A stretch of 28,293 nucleotides of DNA, taken from NCBI GenBank assembly GCA_002746395.1, contig NVXA01000004.1:210728-239020 (forward strand). Reading direction: 5' to 3'. Below the pieces are notes generated by a model. That model saw only the letters and a list, made by a program, of their open reading frames with translations, had not been told where the DNA came from and searched no databases. The position numbers and the translations under genes were made by a program. Shown here piece by piece: positions 1 to 5,651 of the stretch (its first letter is position 1; every line of letters starts with the position of its first letter). Source of the DNA: Paracoccaceae bacterium. Lineage in GTDB: Bacteria; Pseudomonadota; Alphaproteobacteria; Rhodobacterales; Rhodobacteraceae.

Positions 1-354
1 ATGGTGATAACGAACTTCGCCCTCACACAAACACGGCTCCCATTTGTGAAGCGGCGAAATCTCTCTCTTTTTCAGATCCTGCCATGTCGCCAGATCGAGA
101 CCCAGTAACGGTGCCAACTCTCGATCGTCCGTCGGCAGTGTTCCGACCGGCGCTTGGTTCTGTGAAATAAAGAACAGGTCCAATCCAGCCGACTTTACGT
201 CCGGTGACGCCATCAAGCGGAACCTGCTGTTGAGCCAACGATTGTGATGCCACTCGACAAAGAAGTGAGATTCAAGTCGCTCGCTCCGTGGAATTGGATA
301 TTCCGGTATTTCACCCGCATCAACCAATTGGGGCGTTGAAAGTTGTTGGTTCAT
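1..354 (-). CDS. Phage-type protein, DUF1376-like, partial (C-terminus beyond the window)
   Basis: An open frame of 118 codons runs from ATG at 354 to the window edge without a stop. The start overlaps the stop of the upstream zinc-finger gene as ATGA, so it is the next cistron of the minus operon. The visible part has a tryptophan- and histidine-rich stretch (residues about 33-43), then LPTDDRELAPLLGL followed by TW. This resembles the N-terminal pattern of DUF1376/YdaU-type phage proteins, which lie near replication genes. The match is from memory of the pattern and not from a search. A role in replication is inference. Confidence 0.7.
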   Translation of the reverse strand, partial: MNQQLSTPQLVDAGEIPEYPIPRSERLESHFFVEWHHNRWLNSRFRLMASPDVKSAGLDLFFISQNQAPVGTLPTDDRELAPLLGLDLATWQDLKKREISPLHKWEPCLCEGEVRYHH

Positions 355-740
355 CTGGATCCTGCCGTTTCTGCCCGTCGCTGGCGATCTCTTACCCAGT
401 TTGACTGGACCTGCGTTACAAACCGCCGCGCCGCGCGTGTGCGCGCCATAACGGCCCTGTCGTCTGCCTCGTATTTTCCGATCCGGTGCAACAATGACGG
501 TAACGCCAGCCTGTGGCCCCAAGAGCGAAACTCCGCCTTGCCTCGTGCTTCGCATTCTTTGCAACAATACATCTGCCAATCACGGGACGGATCGAACTGT
601 TTTGAACATTCCGGTAAGTAGCAAACACCACGCTTCCAATAAGGCGCAGCCGCCAGTTCAGGCGCGGCATACACCTGAAACCGTTCCGGCAATAAATGCC
701 GTGTCACTACATCCCCACAGATAGGTTGGTGAATGGTCAT
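351..740 (-). CDS. Small treble-clef or zinc-ribbon phage protein
   Basis: This is a 129-residue protein whose start overlaps the stop of the preceding gene (ATGA at 737-740) and whose stop overlaps the next start (351-354). Residues 40-63 contain a Cys-x4-Cys, thirteen or fourteen residues, then Cys-Cys-x2-Cys arrangement with an F-P-R spacing. This is like the many short zinc-binding modules that read CxxC...YCs..C. The C-terminal half is basic (RARAARR, RDRQRR) and may contact nucleic acid. Function is unknown. Its place between a winged-helix protein and a DUF1376-like protein suggests a role in phage early regulation or replication, which is inference. Confidence 0.75.
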   Translation of the reverse strand: MTIHQPICGDVVTRHLLPERFQVYAAPELAAAPYWKRGVCYLPECSKQFDPSRDWQMYCCKECEARGKAEFRSWGHRLALPSLLHRIGKYEADDRAVMARTRAARRFVTQVQSNWVRDRQRRAETAGSR

Positions 741-1105
741 GCCGCCACCGCTATGGTGTAGACGTTTACGGGCGGTCCCATGCGGTTGCGTTTTGTCCCA
801 TTAACCCGAATGTATCCATCACTGCGAAGCTGCAAAAGCAATAACCCAGCATAATGCGTGGAAATTCCAAGATGGGCAGCAATGTCAGAACTAGCAATCT
901 GTATGTCACCTTTAAACATCGCGAGCGTCCGCGCCCTCACCGATCCGCTAAGATAACCAGAACGGCTATCATCACCGGGTGGCAGCTTAGCGACGTGATG
1001 CTTGGATTCTAAAAGCAACAGCAACGCCCCAAATGCCCGTTCTGCCCCAACTGTAATCTTTGGCTGATTAGCCGACCTTGGAGCATAGGCTGGAGTTATA
1101 ATCAT
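737..1105 (-). CDS. Winged-helix DNA-binding protein
   Basis: The protein has 122 residues. Residues about 55-105 (IASSDIAAHLGISTHYAGLL, then a short helix and GYIRVNG) look like a winged helix-turn-helix: recognition helix after the AAHLGIS turn, then the beta wing. The start at 1105 overlaps the upstream stop (ATGA, 1102-1105) and the stop overlaps the next start, so it is translated in series within the minus operon. It probably binds DNA as a phage regulator or replication accessory. The exact family is not recognised. Confidence 0.72.
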   Translation of the reverse strand: MIITPAYAPRSANQPKITVGAERAFGALLLLLESKHHVAKLPPGDDSRSGYLSGSVRARTLAMFKGDIQIASSDIAAHLGISTHYAGLLLLQLRSDGYIRVNGTKRNRMGPPVNVYTIAVAA

Positions 1106-1416
1106 CGCCCGTCCCCCAACGAATACCTATCGCTCGACATCCCGAAGGCTTCCAGCTTTACCATAATGTCTTTTACCGCCCGCAGGCGATGGAAGCGTTG
1201 CTCAACCGAAATTCGGGAGCGTCCCATACTTTCGGAAATCTCCAAGAAATTCCGGCCGTCTGCCTTCAAAAACATAATCGCGTAGTCATCAGCTGGCGAC
1301 CAATGCGGGTGCATGATCTCTACCAATGCTGCGCGGGTTTTTAGAAGCCTCAATGCATTGGGAACCCGTTCTACGCCTGGTACATTCAAATGCAGTCGTC
1401 GCGGTTGGTTGTTCAT
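1102..1416 (-). CDS. Small HTH protein, Myb/SANT- or GcrA-like
   Basis: The start is placed at ATG 1416, giving 104 residues, because a strong AGGGAGGGG ribosome site precedes it and it overlaps the methyltransferase stop as ATGA. A longer reading to 1479 has no such site. Residues about 39-75 start with WSPADDYAIMFLKADGR and continue through EISESMGRSRISVEQRFHRLR. That is a three-helix pattern with a Trp at the start and a basic recognition helix, as in Myb/SANT or GcrA-type domains. It likely binds DNA. Its position just after an adenine-type methyltransferase is suggestive, since GcrA proteins respond to methylated sites, but that link is speculation. Confidence 0.72.
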   Translation of the reverse strand: MNNQPRRLHLNVPGVERVPNALRLLKTRAALVEIMHPHWSPADDYAIMFLKADGRNFLEISESMGRSRISVEQRFHRLRAVKDIMVKLEAFGMSSDRYSLGDGR

Positions 1417-2156
1417 GCAGCCCCCTCCCTTTGCGTTCTGGACTCCAAAAATCCCACGGCGCGCCGTACGCGCTCGCAAGTCATTTTGAAAAACTCCGGT
1501 TTCTTTTCAATCCCGATCCCGCGCCGCCCGGTTTCCACACAGGCAACCATGGTCGAGCCTGATCCCATGAATGGATCGAGAACCAATTCACCGAGATGCG
1601 AGGAATTCTCGATATAGTGCGCCATCAGCTGCACCGGCTTTTCGGTAGGATGGCTGGTCTCGCGCGGTGCGTTCAACTTGAACGTCTGCATCGAGCCGCA
1701 ATTATTGATGCGCTGCGCGTTGCCCTTCCAAAGGTACAGCGTGAACTCATTGTGCTTCATGTACCAACGGTTGCGGGTGGCACGGATCTTGTCCCAAGGC
1801 AGCAAATTGTGGAACTGGAACCCTGCCCCGGTAAACCCGCCGTGCGCTGCAAACAGGTTCTTGTCGTTGGTCATGATGTAACAGTCGGCACTGTCTTTGA
1901 GGGCACGATATATCGGGCCACCCATCTGATCCCATGGCACAATGTCCATAAGCTCTCCGTCGTTGGTGTATTCAGAGTGCGAAAACAACCCACCCATGAC
2001 CTCGACAGCGTTTCCGCCGGAAGTCAGCAAGTACGGTGGATCGGAAACGGCCAGATCGGCCTTTTCCCTCAGCAGAGGCAGAACCTCCAGACAATCGCCA
2101 AGGATTATCCGGCATGGGCCGATCGTAACTTCCTTGAGGATGCCATTAGGGTTCAT
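1413..2156 (-). CDS. Orphan DNA methyltransferase, beta-class N6-adenine (or N4-cytosine) type
   Basis: The protein has 247 residues from ATG 2156, preceded by GGGGTGG. DPPY (residues 39-42) is catalytic motif IV. HPTEKP (169-174) and DPFMGSG (194-200) are the SAM-binding part. The order, motif IV before motif I, marks the beta class, and DPPY rather than SPPY favours N6-adenine methylation. No restriction endonuclease is visible in the window, so it appears to be an orphan phage methylase for self-protection or regulation. Three downstream minus genes follow by ATGA overlaps, so it heads a coupled operon. An upstream in-frame reading to 2399 is rejected, because it would run through a terminator hairpin and lacks a ribosome site. 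Confidence 0.92.
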   Translation of the reverse strand: MNPNGILKEVTIGPCRIILGDCLEVLPLLREKADLAVSDPPYLLTSGGNAVEVMGGLFSHSEYTNDGELMDIVPWDQMGGPIYRALKDSADCYIMTNDKNLFAAHGGFTGAGFQFHNLLPWDKIRATRNRWYMKHNEFTLYLWKGNAQRINNCGSMQTFKLNAPRETSHPTEKPVQLMAHYIENSSHLGELVLDPFMGSGSTMVACVETGRRGIGIEKKPEFFKMTCERVRRAVGFLESRTQREGAA

Positions 2157-2167
2157 GCCGCCACCCC

Positions 2168-2202
2168 AAAAAAAGGGGCGCGGCTTCTCACGCCCGCGCC
2201 CC
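2168..2202 (-). terminator. Intrinsic terminator or attenuator in the methyltransferase leader
   Basis: Read on the minus strand, GGGGCGCGG (2202-2194) and CCGCGCCCC (2183-2175) form a perfect nine-pair GC stem with a ten-base loop, followed by seven T residues (2174-2168). The run ends only about eleven bases before the methyltransferase ATG. It would stop leftward transcription coming from the Cro side unless antitermination or a closer promoter acts. Confidence 0.85.
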
Positions 2203-2444
2203 AGTCCAACAGGGAGGTCGGGGGGCACACATTTCGGGCAACCACGCCCCCCTCGGTATGGCTCTTTGAAGACAGTTGGGGAACCGACCCGCCCGTGTGT
2301 TTCGACGTCACGGTGTCTTGACGACCAAGTTTCACCTGCAGCAATAAGGTGCCGGACAACCGATTCGAAGTCAGTTGCCCAGCGAGTGAAGCCGCCCACT
2401 CACCAATAAATGAGCGGCACATGCAGCCAGAAAAGGAGTTTTCT
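2203..2444. promoter_or_regulatory. Leader and divergent control region with two further inverted repeats
   Basis: No gene is supported here. Two inverted repeats are visible. GGGGGGC at 2220-2226 pairs with GCCCCCC at 2246-2252 (19-base loop). The second has arms at 2354-2363 and 2371-2380 (CAACCGA against TCAGTTG with an outer mismatch) around TTCGAAG. The region separates the minus methyltransferase operon from the plus zinc-ribbon gene and lies upstream of the terminator at 2168-2202. No clear -35/-10 pair was seen. Confidence 0.45.
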
Positions 2445-2681
2445 ATGGCTACTTCCAGACACCCCATCAATTTTGATAAGGGAGTTCTAAGCATCCCGTG
2501 TCCCCAATGTGGAAATGAGACCCAGAAAAGCATCGGATGGATTAAGAGGAAGGACGAGTTCATTTGTGCCGGGTGTAGTAACACCGTCACCTATGACGCA
2601 AATGTCCTCTTGTCCGGCCTCGACAGCGCCAACAAAGATCTGGACGCGTTTTCGCGCAGCTTCGGAAAGTTCGGGAAGTAA
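2445..2681 (+). CDS. Small zinc-ribbon protein
   Basis: The start at ATG 2445 (78 residues) is chosen for its AAAGGAG site seven bases upstream. Longer in-frame starts have none. CPQC at residues about 18-21 and CAGC at 41-44 form a four-cysteine zinc ribbon, with basic residues between (WIKRKDEF). The C-terminus is helical (LLSGLDSANKDLDAF). It looks like a small conserved alphaproteobacterial hypothetical protein, role unknown. It is antisense to a candidate gene at 2487-2750 with codons in exact register, so one of the two may be a shadow. The cysteine pattern and ribosome site make this one the stronger. Confidence 0.75.
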   Translation: MATSRHPINFDKGVLSIPCPQCGNETQKSIGWIKRKDEFICAGCSNTVTYDANVLLSGLDSANKDLDAFSRSFGKFGK

Positions 2682-2750
2682 CGCTTCAAATCTTGCGAAA
2701 GCGGCATTCCACGAACTCGGATCGGCTGATATTTTCACGGTTGCTATCAT
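2487..2750 (-). CDS. Unrecognised phage protein, overlapped antisense by the zinc-ribbon gene
   Basis: This is an 87-residue frame starting at ATG 2750, which shares a base with the upstream stop (TGATG) and has a GAGGGGGG ribosome site. The protein looks ordinary: an amphipathic start, a helix (ALLPELSEAARKRVQIFVGA), and a C-terminal stretch ending SDAFLGLISTLG. Residues from about 24 onward lie opposite the zinc-ribbon gene, codon for codon. That arrangement often creates false open frames, so its reality rests on the translational coupling, the ribosome site and the unshared first 23 codons. Confidence 0.45.
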   Translation of the reverse strand: MIATVKISADPSSWNAAFARFEALLPELSEAARKRVQIFVGAVEAGQEDICVIGDGVTTPGTNELVLPLNPSDAFLGLISTLGTRDA

Positions 2751-3220
2751 CACACCCCCCTCGCCTTCGCTGACAATGCGGCGCGGACGACAGCCGATGC
2801 GGCCATCATATCATCCATTTGCTTGATTGTTTCTCTGGCCTCATTGGGCGTGTAATCGTTCGGTAGTTTTGAGCGTTCGGACATTGCTTCTGAATGTGTG
2901 GCTAAAACACTCGAGAATTTTAACATCAATTCACTCATGTCAGCTCCGACTACACACTCGGTAGCCAGTGGAATAAATACCCCATGTGCCAGATGCGCGA
3001 AATGCTGGGCCAAAGGCACGGCTGAAGCAGGAATGATCCGGCCCAGCCTATCGAAATGATTAATACCTAAACCACCGGGGCGGTCGTCGTCACATGCAGT
3101 GGCGCGGGAAAGGTTGGCGGTCGACACTCCGATGTCGTCGCTAACGCATTCCAAACCACCAGCTGCGGATATTGACGCTTGCACCGACGACTGGATTGAT
3201 CCGGGTCTTACTCTACGCAT
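2750..3220 (-). CDS. Possible CII-type phage regulator
   Basis: The start is set at ATG 3220 (156 residues), because GGAGG at 3229-3233 is correctly spaced for it, and the ATG at 3235 actually overlaps that ribosome site. The N-terminal part has an HTH-like section: SISAAGGLECVSDDIGVST, then ANLSRA. It is followed by DRPGGLGINHFDRLGRI and a helix-rich C-terminus. The style recalls phage regulatory proteins of the CII/CP76 kind, in which an HTH precedes a helical tail. It follows the Cro-like gene on the same strand and is coupled to the next frame by TGATG. The regulator role is inferred from the pattern and position. Confidence 0.7.
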   Translation of the reverse strand: MRRVRPGSIQSSVQASISAAGGLECVSDDIGVSTANLSRATACDDDRPGGLGINHFDRLGRIIPASAVPLAQHFAHLAHGVFIPLATECVVGADMSELMLKFSSVLATHSEAMSERSKLPNDYTPNEARETIKQMDDMMAASAVVRAALSAKARGV

Positions 3221-3277
3221 GGACAAAACCTCCATGTGATTTCCCGTGTGTATAAGACGTAGTTGTGCGAATTATCA

Positions 3278-3475
3278 TCAAGCCGCCTCGTTCTGATTGC
3301 GGTTTTTGGGAGGATTGTCCGCCATGTATTGACGAATTTTATCCGCCGTTCGCATCGAGCAACTGGCGCCATTCAACCACGCAGCCCATTTGCTTCCGCT
3401 CATTCCACCACCACGCTGTATTACCGTGGTTGGCTGAATGCCAAACGATGCGGCGTAGACTTCAATCTGTTTCAT
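3278..3475 (-). CDS. Small Cro-like HTH repressor
   Basis: This is a 65-residue basic protein. It reads KQIEVYAASFGIQPTTVIQR, followed by SGSKWAAWLNG and a helix ending in NPPKNRNQNEAA. This fits a small Cro/XRE-type helix-turn-helix. ATG 3475 is preferred because GGAAG lies upstream; ATG 3487 would add four residues but lacks a ribosome site. It is divergent from the CI-like gene at 3574, and operator-like repeats lie between them, which is the classic layout of a lysogeny switch. It is the first gene of the leftward operon. Confidence 0.72.
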   Translation of the reverse strand: MKQIEVYAASFGIQPTTVIQRGGGMSGSKWAAWLNGASCSMRTADKIRQYMADNPPKNRNQNEAA

Positions 3476-3494
3476 GAATTCTTCCATGGCTATG

Positions 3495-3560
3495 TAAGTA
3501 GTTCATTTGTTCTATACTAGTCAAGAACATTTGAACCATATCCTACACGGTCAGTATTTG
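3495..3560. promoter_or_regulatory. Divergent switch region with two operators and two promoters
   Basis: Operator copies: GTTCATTTGTTCT at 3501-3513 and its inverted relative AGAACATTTGAAC at 3524-3536, separated by ten bases. Minus promoter: TTGACT (3524-3519), 18 bases, TACTTA (3500-3495), driving the Cro-like gene. Plus promoter: TTGAAC (3531-3536), 18 bases, TATTTG (3555-3560), driving the CI-like gene. The plus -35 lies inside one operator, so binding would block it, and the two promoters overlap face to face. Promoter boxes are read by eye. Confidence 0.65.
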
Positions 3561-3573
3561 GCAAAATGTAACA

Positions 3574-3936
3574 ATGAATGATGCAAAAATAACCGAACCC
3601 TTCCTGCTGAAACTCAAAGCGCGCATTGAGAGCGATCCGGACATAACTGTGTCTGGATTGGCAATCAAAGCGGGCCTTGGAAACAGTGCAATTCGATTGA
3701 TGTTTAGTCGAAACGTCCAAAGCCTCCGGATTTCAACCGCTCGGCAGATCTGCGCAGCCCTTGGCACAACACTGGAAGAGTTTATGAGCGAGGCTCACAC
3801 ACCAGAAGAGCAAGAGATTGTTCGCCTAGTATCGCAGCTACCCGATCACCTCCGCCGCCAGTTATTAGGATACGGACAAGGGCTTCTTGTTTCCAAGGAT
3901 CAGGCTGCGCCAAAATCCGGCGAAGACGAACAATAA
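3574..3936 (+). CDS. CI-like XRE-family repressor lacking a peptidase domain
   Basis: The protein has 120 residues. Residues about 24-65 (ITVSGLAIKAGLGNSAIRLM and on through ARQICAALGTTLEEFM) form a typical XRE helix-turn-helix. The tail to residue 100 is helical, and the end is acidic and hydrophilic. The LexA/S24-type autocleavage domain seen in many CI repressors is absent, so SOS-driven self-cleavage is not expected. No clear ribosome site precedes ATG 3574, and the start lies close to the proposed promoter, so a short-leader message is possible. It is divergent from the Cro-like gene and is the likely main repressor of the element acting at the GTTC operators. Confidence 0.82.
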   Translation: MNDAKITEPFLLKLKARIESDPDITVSGLAIKAGLGNSAIRLMFSRNVQSLRISTARQICAALGTTLEEFMSEAHTPEEQEIVRLVSQLPDHLRRQLLGYGQGLLVSKDQAAPKSGEDEQ

Positions 3937-3943
3937 TTTCTTT

Positions 3944-3973
3944 TTCAGTCATATTAAGTTTCCATTCTATAAT
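3944..3973 (+). promoter_or_regulatory. Sigma-70-like promoter before the 4042 gene
   Basis: A perfect TATAAT (3968-3973) stands 18 bases after TTCAGT (3944-3949). It follows the repressor stop closely and would drive the gene at 4042, possibly as a constitutively expressed prophage gene, since no GTTC operator copy lies over it. Confidence 0.55.
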
Positions 3974-4041
3974 GCGACCCCTCGCACAACAGCAGCGCTG
4001 GAAACCTAACAACGTTGGAATTTTACTTTAAAGGATAATCC

Positions 4042-4317
4042 ATGACTAAAGATTTTGATGACTTTGACAAAGACACACATGGAAACATCATCCTTCATAA
4101 CGTTGTCTCCTCTGACTCTTTTTTAGCCTACGGCATGAACTGCGGCCTCAGGTTTTTGACTTGTCGCGATGCCGCGCACCATAAAGAAGTTCTAACTGGC
4201 GCTGCTGCGCCCGAATCCGTTCAGCTGATCCTGACACCCGATCAAGCAGAACTAATTGCGAAGGATCTGCTCGAAAGCAGTGCGCAATGTCGTCTGGTTC
4301 AAACCGAACCGAACTAA
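4042..4317 (+). CDS. Unrecognised small prophage protein
   Basis: This is a 91-residue protein with a clear AAAGGA site before ATG 4042. It is acidic at the start (DFDDFDKD) and has no signal peptide or membrane segment. A helical C-terminal part (LTPDQAELIAKDLLESSAQC) is visible. It has its own good promoter (TATAAT at 3968) and its own terminator just downstream (4366-4386), so it forms an independent unit beside the repressor. That isolation is typical of genes expressed from a resident prophage (morons), for example superinfection or defence genes, but function here cannot be assigned. Confidence 0.7.
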   Translation: MTKDFDDFDKDTHGNIILHNVVSSDSFLAYGMNCGLRFLTCRDAAHHKEVLTGAAAPESVQLILTPDQAELIAKDLLESSAQCRLVQTEPN

Positions 4318-4365
4318 TCATTTTGAGTTCGCTAACCGGCACACGCATAACCTACTCCTTTTCAG

Positions 4366-4386
4366 CCCCGCATCATGCGGGGTTTT
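4366..4386 (+). terminator. Intrinsic terminator after the 4042 gene
   Basis: CCCCGCA (4366-4372) and TGCGGGG (4376-4382) form a perfect seven-pair stem with a three-base loop, followed by TTTT. It ends the CI-side transcription unit and insulates the next promoter at 4442. Confidence 0.88.
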
Positions 4387-4421
4387 CAATGTTGATTCCA
4401 CATACCCGTCACATCAATGTA

Positions 4422-4470
4422 GTTCGTATGTTCTATTTATGTTGACATAGTTCAATTGTTCTACTAAATC
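4422..4470 (+). promoter_or_regulatory. Rightward early promoter with two repressor operators
   Basis: A consensus TTGACA (4442-4447) is followed after 17 bases by TAAATC (4465-4470). One operator copy, GTTCAATTGTTCT (4450-4462), fills the spacer, and another, GTTCGTATGTTCT (4422-4434), lies 28 bases upstream in the same direction. A repressor bound here would cover the promoter. It would drive the operon of small genes from 4584 and perhaps the excisionase and integrase genes. Confidence 0.72.
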
Positions 4471-4528
4471 AATATCCATTCGGTGCCACCGTAACCAGTA
4501 ACCAAGCACATGTTCGGCACCGTCTAGC

Positions 4529-4563
4529 CCCTCCCCATTCGATGCTAACGCGAGTGGGGAGGG
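4529..4563 (+). promoter_or_regulatory. Thirteen-pair hairpin in the early operon leader
   Basis: CCCTCCCCATTCG (4529-4541) and CGAGTGGGGAGGG (4551-4563) pair over 13 positions with a single G-U, leaving a nine-base loop (4542-4550) that contains an ATG. No T run follows, so it is not a normal terminator. It may control translation, stabilise the message or bind a protein. Confidence 0.65.
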
Positions 4564-4583
4564 AACTTGGAAAGGATGGAACG

Positions 4584-4793
4584 TTGAGAATTATCACCCA
4601 CAAATCCCAAGCCGTCGCCGACGCTTTGAAGATTGCCAGCAACCCCGAAACCTACGCTGATCAGCCCGGCCTGCGCTTTGTCGCATGGGCCACGCTGAAA
4701 TCCGCGCGCGGCCAAACCATGCGACAACGCAACATCACCCCGTTTCGCGGAAAGCTCGGCCTGATTGCCCCTGTGCGGAGTGCCGCGCAATGA
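4584..4793 (+). CDS. Small unrecognised phage early protein
   Basis: The protein has 69 residues if it starts at TTG 4584, which follows AAAGGA at seven bases. The in-frame ATG at 4542 lies in the loop of a strong hairpin and has no ribosome site, so it is thought unlikely (it would give 83 residues). The sequence begins with RIITHKSQAVADALKIAS and contains LRFVAWATLKSARGQTMRQR, which is basic and could touch nucleic acid. The stop overlaps the next start as ATGA (4790-4793). It is the first gene of the rightward early operon. Confidence 0.65.
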   Translation: MRIITHKSQAVADALKIASNPETYADQPGLRFVAWATLKSARGQTMRQRNITPFRGKLGLIAPVRSAAQ

Positions 4794-5062
4794 ACCTCGA
4801 TCTCCACAAAGAGCGCGTCGAATTGCTTGGCGTGTTGGAAACCCTCTCCCCCGAAGCCCAGTACGATCGCATGTTCGCCGCCGTCACCGACACGGGTGGT
4901 AACTGGATCGGCCCGAACAGCACTGGACGCACGAAGGCCACACACCAGGTCGAAATCGATTTGCTCGGCCTACATGCCACCGGTTCCAATGACGAAGAAG
5001 CCATCCACAACTGGATCGGCATCGTCCGCCGCCAAGTCGCAGAACAGGCGTTGGCATCATGA
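4790..5062 (+). CDS. Unrecognised small phage early protein
   Basis: This is a 90-residue protein from ATG 4790, coupled to the gene before (ATGA) and to the small frame after (ATGA at 5059-5062). A longer reading from 4685 overlaps the previous gene and is not preferred. It starts LDLHKERVELLGVLETLSPE and contains GGNWIGPNSTGRTKATHQVE, then acidic and helical sequence ending RRQVAEQALAS. It has no membrane segment. Function is unknown. Confidence 0.68.
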   Translation: MNLDLHKERVELLGVLETLSPEAQYDRMFAAVTDTGGNWIGPNSTGRTKATHQVEIDLLGLHATGSNDEEAIHNWIGIVRRQVAEQALAS

Positions 5063-5160
5063 TCATCATCGAACGGATCATGTGGGGCATGGGGCTTGGA
5101 ATGTGGCTCTACATTATAGCCGAAACCAGCCGCGCCCTAATTTCAACGAACCCATACTGA
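5059..5160 (+). CDS. Very small coupled membrane-like protein
   Basis: This is a 33-residue frame starting at ATG 5059 inside the stop of the preceding gene (ATGA). Residues about 7-21 are hydrophobic and glycine-rich (IMWGMGLGMWLYIIA), enough for one short membrane segment. It is too short to recognise. The exact overlap and the operon setting are the only support. Confidence 0.45.
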   Translation: MIIIERIMWGMGLGMWLYIIAETSRALISTNPY

Positions 5161-5200
5161 GAAGCTCAACTGCTTCAAAACCACCAAAAGGAGAAATGCC

Positions 5201-5623
5201 GTGATGACCAATAGGAAATCCACCTCTGATGCCGGGACAATTGAACCGCACGACCCATACAAAATGCGGACACTGGAACAGATCCTCGCGCTGTTCGATG
5301 GCGGTGATTTTCTCGCCGAGGTTCTAAGCGGACACAAACAGCTGCAACTGGACCTGCTCGATCATAAGGCAGAACACGGCACCAAAGGATGCCAAGGCAC
5401 CATGACGCTGCAGGTTAGCTACGCGCTTGGGAAATCCGGCGACGTAGCAATGGGCGCAACTGTCACCTTCAAACCACCGAAGAAACCGCCATCGAGCGCT
5501 GCAGCCTACATAAATGATGCCGGTGAATTGACGCTCTACAGCCCATTCATGGCGCGCATGCATCAGCCCGTTCGGGACGCCGCCTTCGATCCAGAAACCG
5601 GCGAAATTCGAGACGCCGACTAA
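5201..5623 (+). CDS. Unrecognised phage early protein
   Basis: The protein has 140 residues. AAAAGGAG precedes tandem starts GTG 5201 and ATG 5204; spacing fits either. The N-terminal part includes MRTLEQILALFDGGDFLAEV. The middle (TMTLQVSYALGKSG, then ATVTFKPPKKPP) is beta-like with a proline- and lysine-rich turn, and the end reads FDPETGEIRD. This type often precedes a DUF2303 gene in alphaproteobacterial phages, as it does here with only 28 bases between. Its job in recombination or replication is unproven. Confidence 0.75.
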   Translation: MMTNRKSTSDAGTIEPHDPYKMRTLEQILALFDGGDFLAEVLSGHKQLQLDLLDHKAEHGTKGCQGTMTLQVSYALGKSGDVAMGATVTFKPPKKPPSSAAAYINDAGELTLYSPFMARMHQPVRDAAFDPETGEIRDAD

Positions 5624-5651
5624 ACCTTAAACAAACCAAGGGATATTTCCT

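Noticed and set aside
1596..2321. Long plus-strand frame of 241 codons
   Set aside because: It lies opposite the methyltransferase with its clear motifs and crosses the terminator hairpin. It shows no domain or ribosome site.
3782..4012. Minus-strand frame with a plausible helical stretch (EKEIIVRLRRILAQPDPW)
   Set aside because: It is antisense to the repressor gene and lies across the promoter at 3944-3973, with no ribosome site.
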